Of a DNA stretch of 64,000 bases, positions 59,892 to 64,000 are shown piece after piece (within the stretch, counting starts at the first letter, position 1; every line of letters begins with the position of its first letter). The stretch covers positions 24,770,545-24,834,544 of the forward strand of contig NC_030386.2 of NCBI RefSeq assembly GCF_001625215.2, given 5' to 3'. The notes under the pieces were generated by a model. That model ran no database searches. It saw only the letters and a program-made list of their open reading frames with translations, and was not told where the DNA came from. The DNA is from Daucus carota subsp. sativus. Its lineage: Eukaryota > Streptophyta > Magnoliopsida > Apiales > Apiaceae. A program made the position numbers and the translations under genes.

Positions 59892-60975
59892 TTATATATT
59901 TATCCAAACAAAATTCCTCACTTTTTATAAAAAAATTGTCAAATAAATTCGATTAATCTTTATGCTTTTCTTTGCTAAACTCTGAAACACACTTTTGGCA
60001 TAACTCTTGTGATTTTATATTATTTTCTCAAAATTTTTTATCATCGAGTTATGCTACGATCAATGATGCAACCAAGGACGGTGTTACTTGTTAGCTCATA
60101 GCCACACCAAGTTACTGAATACATCGGAATACGATAACATTGAAATTATTATTTTAAATAATTAACTAATATATCTTATAATAAATTTCTTCTCCTTCTA
60201 GAAGTCTCTAAATTGTTTAGCCATTTATTTCTTCTTTCTGGGGAGAAATTTGGCCATTTGTCTAGAGCGGACTTTACACAAAACAATCAAAGTTTATCGA
60301 GATTCCGACAGCTTATCTTTAAAATCCATCTGTCGCAAGTTGTTATATATCTATCTTGCTGAAACCACCCAAGAATCCACAACTACTACTCTCTAACTCT
60401 CTGCCGGCATTTTGATAATGGATACACATGTGAAATACTGCAGTGTGAATCGTAGGGCAAGGCAACTTTTCATGATACTAAAAGTATCTAGTTAAAAATA
60501 GATGAAATATTGAAGATAATAATTTTGTTGGTCCAAGTAATTATTATACGAAACTTTTTCACTCCATAAGGGGATAAAATAGTAACCGGAAAGTTTATTT
60601 TACAAAATCCTTTTACCTAAATAAAAAATTATATTTTGATTAAAAGATAATTTAAATTTAATTTACGGACCTATTTTTTCTGAATTTAAAGCTCATACGG
60701 AAAACAAAGACACAGATAATTTGGAAATGTATAGTAAAATACTAATTATTTAACAATCGTACACAAATATAGATTCGAACATTTAAATTTAAATAACCAG
60801 CATGATCAGAAACGTAGAGACGTGGTTTAAAATACAGTGCATCGATTGGTGAGTATCTGAAAATTTGATGAATATAGAAGTTATTATAGTAGTAATGGGA
60901 GAACAGCAAAATTCTGATTAAAGTAGTAATTTTTTATATTCGGGTGAAATAAAATAAATTAGACCGAAAATGATA
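59892..60975. other. AT-rich intergenic, no gene
   Basis: No exon or clear element border seen. Confidence 0.5.
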
Positions 60976-61166
60976 CTCCCTCCGTCTCTAAATAATTTTC
61001 CTGTTTGTACTTTTCACGTTTGCCAACACACATTTTTAATCGTTAATATCTTTCATTTCGTAGTAGCATTAAAAATAAAAACTTCACTGTATTAAAGTAC
61101 TCGTGAATACGAATCTAACAAGATCACTCATGACTATATTTAGTTTTATAGATTAGATGTAAATTA

Positions 61167-61470
61167 CTCCCTCCGTCCCTATTTATTTGTCCATTTTGGA
61201 AGTAAAAATTTGTCCCCGTTTATCTGTCCATTTATATTTTCAAAACTAATTTAATGATAGTTTTTCAAATATATCTCCATAATTTCAATTTTCAAGGCTT
61301 GACTTATTTAAAACTTGGTTGAATTCATGTTTTCAAGACATAAAGTAGGGGTATTCCACCATTTTCAAGATATTAATTAGAGGTATTTAATGGAAAAGTT
61401 CATACAATCAATTATTCCTTGGTATGTGTTTTTTTTTCCAAAATAGACAGATAAAAAGGGACGGAGGGAG
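61167..61470 (+). mobile_element. Nested Stowaway MITE 1, 304 bp
   Basis: CTCCCTCCGTCCCTATTTAT to AAAAAGGGACGGAGGGAG, flanked by TA (61165-61166, 61471-61472). It is inserted at the AAAT-TA-GTAATTT site that is still whole in the 45899-46157 copy. It has the same orientation as 63070-63373. Confidence 0.92.
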
Positions 61471-61497
61471 TAGTAATTTGTCTTATGTTATGAACAG

Positions 61498-61530
61498 TAC
61501 CGACATCCCAAACAGGAAAATAATAAAGAG
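61498..61530. repeat. First copy of a 33-bp tandem duplication
   Basis: The unit TACCGACATCCCAAACAGG plus AAAATAATAAAGAG is followed directly by a second copy starting at 61531. The second copy is split by the second nested Stowaway and resumes at 61862. Confidence 0.88.
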
Positions 61531-61555
61531 TACCGACATCCCAAACAGGAAAATA

Positions 61556-61859
61556 CTCCCTCCGTCCCTTTTTATCTGTCCATTTTGGAAAAAAAAACGC
61601 ATACCAAGGAATAATTGATTGTATAAACTTTTTCATTAAATACCTCTAATTAATATCTTGAAGATGGTGGAATACCCCTACTTTATGTCTTGAAAACATG
61701 AATTCAACCAAGTTTTAAATAAGTCAAGCCTTGAAAATTGAAATTATGAAGATATATTTGAAAAACTATCATTAAGTTAGTTTTGAAAGTATAAATGGAC
61801 AGATAAATAGGGACAAATTTTTACTTCCAAAGTGGACAGATAAATAGGGACGGAGGGAG
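61556..61859 (-). mobile_element. Nested Stowaway MITE 2, 304 bp, inverted
   Basis: The same subfamily as 61167-61470 but in opposite orientation (internal landmarks CAAGCCTTGAAAATTGAAAT and GTATTCCACC reversed). It is flanked by TA (61554-61555, 61860-61861) and inserted in the second copy of the 33-bp duplication. Confidence 0.92.
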
Positions 61860-62196
61860 TAATAAAGAGACGGAGGGAGTAATGACTGGTGTTTAAATGC
61901 ATGAACCGGGAGTAATTTTGAAACAGTGTAGTGGATGATGACAGCAGTGAGAACAGCGTGTCCATGCTTACCATTTACCGCAGGTAACGTGTGAATAGGG
62001 AGCGTTGAGAGTTGAGGACGCGCATATTTATTGTTCTTCCTTTACATCCTATTCCCACCCGTTTCTTCAATTTTTACTGCACAAGTAGTAATTATTAATT
62101 GATTGATTAAATGCAACTCCCACGCTAATCTCTTGTTTAAGACTTTTTGTTATTCTAATCCTACCCAAAAGTCACCCCTTGTATTTCTACCTACAA

Positions 62197-62202
62197 TATA
62201 AA
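62197..62202 (+). promoter_or_regulatory. Probable TATA box of the DUF1645 gene
   Basis: TATAAA in the context CTACAATATAAACC, 79 nt before the start codon. An alternative ATATATAA lies near 62226. The end of the nested Stowaway group is only about 320 bp upstream. Confidence 0.45.
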
Positions 62203-62280
62203 CCTTCTCCTCTACACTACACATAAATATATAACCACCTTCTCTTCTTCATTATTCTTACTTTGAATTACAATTACAAA

Positions 62281-63039
62281 ATGCAGAATAATTTAAACGA
62301 CAATGTCGTGTGCCCTAGCTTCAACAGCTATTCCTCCGATAAACTCGCCGAGATCGCAAGCAAAGTCACCGACGAATTCAACCGAATCACTCTCGTTCAC
62401 GACGAAGACGAGTTCGAGTTCTCTCTAGAACTCTCCGCCGATCAAATCAACAATCAAGGTCCTATCTTTCCTATCTTCAATCGTCAACTATACGATCAAA
62501 ATAACGAAGAAAAAGCTTCAGCGAATCTCCTGCCATTGAAAAATCTCTTTCTCGAAGAAGCCGAAGCGTCTCGTTTGTCATCTTCATCTTCGTCCGAGGC
62601 TGATGAGCTGGAATCAATACCGCCGGGGACGTACTGCGTGTGGAGGCCAAAAGACGACGTCGCGTCGTCTCCGGCGAGCTGTAAGAAGAGCAAATCAACC
62701 GGATCGGCGTCGAAGCGGTTCAGGATCCGAGATTTAATTCGGAGGAGTAACAGTGAAGGAAAGTCGTCGTCGTCGTCGTCATCGTTCGTGTTTTTGACAC
62801 CGAAGAAAGAAAAATTAGTGGATGAAAAACTGAGGCTAGAGTCCGGGAAAGTCGCCGGGAAAATGAGAGCGCCGGCATCTCCGTCGTCGTCGGCGCACGA
62901 GACGTTTTACATGCAGAATAGAGCGATGAAAGAAGGTGAAAAAAGGAAATCATATTTACCGTACCGTAAAGATCTGGTAGGGTTTTTCGCAAATGTGAAT
63001 GGGCTTGGCAAGGCAGCTAAACCGTTTCCTCCGTATTAA
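62281..63039 (+). CDS. DUF1645 family protein, 252 aa
   Basis: Single-exon gene. Landmarks in family order are FEFSLELSADQI with PIFPIFNRQL (46-70), PPGTYCVWRPK (114-124), CKKSKSTGSASKRFRIRDL (134-152) and RRSNSEGK. Next come a serine run and FVFLTP (169-174), SAHETFYMQNRAMKEG (204-219) and RKSYLPYRKDLVGFFANVNG (222-241). DUF1645 proteins are plant-specific and probably nuclear; rice SGL, which alters grain length and plant height, and stress-responsive members belong here. No enzymatic domain is known. ATG 62281 is chosen over the open frame reaching back to 62263, which has no earlier ATG. The gene is boxed in by Stowaway elements on both sides: one copy begins 31 bp after the stop codon and so may be transcribed in its 3' untranslated region. 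Confidence 0.93.
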   Translation: MQNNLNDNVVCPSFNSYSSDKLAEIASKVTDEFNRITLVHDEDEFEFSLELSADQINNQGPIFPIFNRQLYDQNNEEKASANLLPLKNLFLEEAEASRLSSSSSSEADELESIPPGTYCVWRPKDDVASSPASCKKSKSTGSASKRFRIRDLIRRSNSEGKSSSSSSSFVFLTPKKEKLVDEKLRLESGKVAGKMRAPASPSSSAHETFYMQNRAMKEGEKRKSYLPYRKDLVGFFANVNGLGKAAKPFPPY

Positions 63040-63069
63040 AACGTCGCCGTTTTTACTGCAATGCATATA

Positions 63070-63373
63070 CTCCCTCCGTCCCTATTTATCTGTCCACTTT
63101 GGAAGTAAAAATTTGTCCCTATTTATCTGTCCATTTATACTTTCAAAACTAATTTAATGATAGTTTTTCAAATATATCTTCATAATTTCAATTTTCAAGG
63201 CTTGACTTATTTAAAACTTGGTTGAATTCATGTTTTCAAGACATAAAGTAGGAGTATTCCACCATTTTCAAGATATTAATTAGAGGTATTTAATGAAAAA
63301 GTTCATGCAATCAATTATTCCTTGGTATGTGTTTTTTTTTCCAAAATGGACAGATAAAAAGGGACGGAGGGAG
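63070..63373 (+). mobile_element. Stowaway MITE, 304 bp, just after the DUF1645 stop codon
   Basis: CTCCCTCCGTCCCTATTTAT to AAAAAGGGACGGAGGGAG with TA on both sides (63068-63069, 63374-63375). It is nearly identical by eye to the nested copies, with the same orientation as 61167-61470. It is probably inside the 3' untranslated region. Confidence 0.92.
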
Positions 63374-63839
63374 TATATACTAGTGTTCTGTAAATATGGT
63401 AACTAATTTACCTTTTTTACTTTTTTTTAAAGGAGATGTTAGTTTGTTGCAGCATTAAAGTGGAACATGCCTAAAAATGTACGAGTTGGTTAGTAGGAGT
63501 ATTAAAATATTGTTTGAAAAACTATAGTTTTGGTAGCAGTGAGATTTTAGCTACATGAAAACACGGATCATGTGATGGGCGTGCTGTCGATATTTATTGT
63601 AGGTTATGCGTTTTGTTATACCCTAATTAATGGAGTGTGGGAGTATTATTAAACTTGAAATAAAGTAGGTATAAGTTGAAATAGGGCTTGTTATAATATT
63701 AAAGTCAAGTTAATGTGGGGGTTTGTTTTTCTCCCAAGCATTTGTGGCTTGTCATCAACATTTGACTTTCTACCCCTTTTAAGTCTCAACTAATTTACAT
63801 ACTTCATGTGAATTGCCACAACTCTCACAAAGCTCTAAG
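63374..63839. other. 3' flank of the DUF1645 gene
   Basis: AT-rich, no gene recognised. Confidence 0.5.
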
Positions 63840-63975
63840 GGGATGTTTGGATGATGGGTGGGAATGGGGGTATGATTTACCCTTCAAGAGGGAATGAGGT
63901 TCCCATTCCAAGCAAAAATTTTACTAATTCAAACACAATATATGGGTATTAGGTTCCAATTCCTAGGGGTGAGCA
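63840..63975. repeat. Dispersed repeat (GGGGATGTTTGG family), second copy
   Basis: Starts GGGGATGTTTGGATGATGGG and shares CAAGAGGGAATGAGGTTCCC, AAAATTTT and AGGTTCCAATTCC with 30549-30735. It runs near the window end, so its right border may be missing. Confidence 0.55.
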
Positions 63976-64000
63976 AAAATTCTCCAAACCGCCCGATCCA

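Larger units (their letters stand above)
60976..61879. mobile_element. Composite: Stowaway with two Stowaways nested inside
   Basis: The outer element runs from CTCCCTCCGTCTC to GAGACGGAGGGAG, flanked by TA (60974-60975, 61880-61881). Two 304-bp Stowaways sit inside it, each with its own TA duplication, and a 33-bp stretch of the outer element is tandemly duplicated. The 904 bp minus 2x304, minus 2x2 and minus 33 equals 259, exactly the length of the intact relative at 45899-46157. Confidence 0.92.

Overview
This is nuclear DNA from a flowering plant, most likely a eudicot. Genes are sparse and several have GT-AG introns with AT-rich bodies. The space between them is A/T-rich and crowded with plant transposons: Stowaway, Tourist, Mutator-like, Helitron, CACTA and Copia types. 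The dense 'CTCCCTCCGTCC' Stowaway population resembles what is known from carrot and related asterids, but the species cannot be fixed from the window. No rRNA, tRNA, CRISPR or bacterial-type operon was seen.

Layout. 0-4.6 kb is intergenic, with a Pack-MULE carrying an antisense piece of a mitochondrial pyruvate dehydrogenase E1-alpha gene (1743-2756) and a Tourist MITE (3599-3893). 4.7-7.25 kb is a three-exon R2R3-MYB of subgroup 19 (MYB21/24/57 type). 7.3-12.9 kb is transposon-rich. 12944-17705 is an intact Copia retrotransposon on the minus strand with apparently identical LTRs. 18.5-23.6 kb holds a large foldback element, a SINE-like unit, a Helitron 3' end and an MLH3 gene fragment. 24.2 kb is the intronless nuclear gene for plastid ribosomal protein L12. 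29 kb is a small cysteine-rich protein gene (minus). 32.5-37.8 kb holds broken exons of two folate one-carbon genes (FolD and SHMT), a LINE scrap and two Helitron-type 3' ends. 39.6-42.9 kb is a five-exon cinnamoyl-CoA-reductase-like reductase (minus). 45-48.3 kb holds Stowaways and a Helitron with repeated 5' ends. 49.9-58.3 kb is an 11-exon P4-ATPase (aminophospholipid flippase, ALA8-12 type). 61-63.4 kb holds a DUF1645 gene sandwiched between Stowaways, three of them one 304-bp subfamily.

The host genes do not form a pathway: a floral/jasmonate-type transcription factor, a plastid ribosomal protein, a reductase, a lipid flippase and a DUF1645 protein are ordinary neighbours. The unusual content is the transposon layer. 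There are at least four captured or broken host-gene pieces (PDH-E1alpha, MLH3, FolD, SHMT). A nested Stowaway can be un-nested arithmetically to the exact length of an intact sibling 15 kb away. A pair of inverted 304-bp MITEs just upstream of the DUF1645 gene could fold into a long hairpin. Exon boundaries were chosen by hand from reading frame, GT/AG sites and remembered family conservation; no database search was run.
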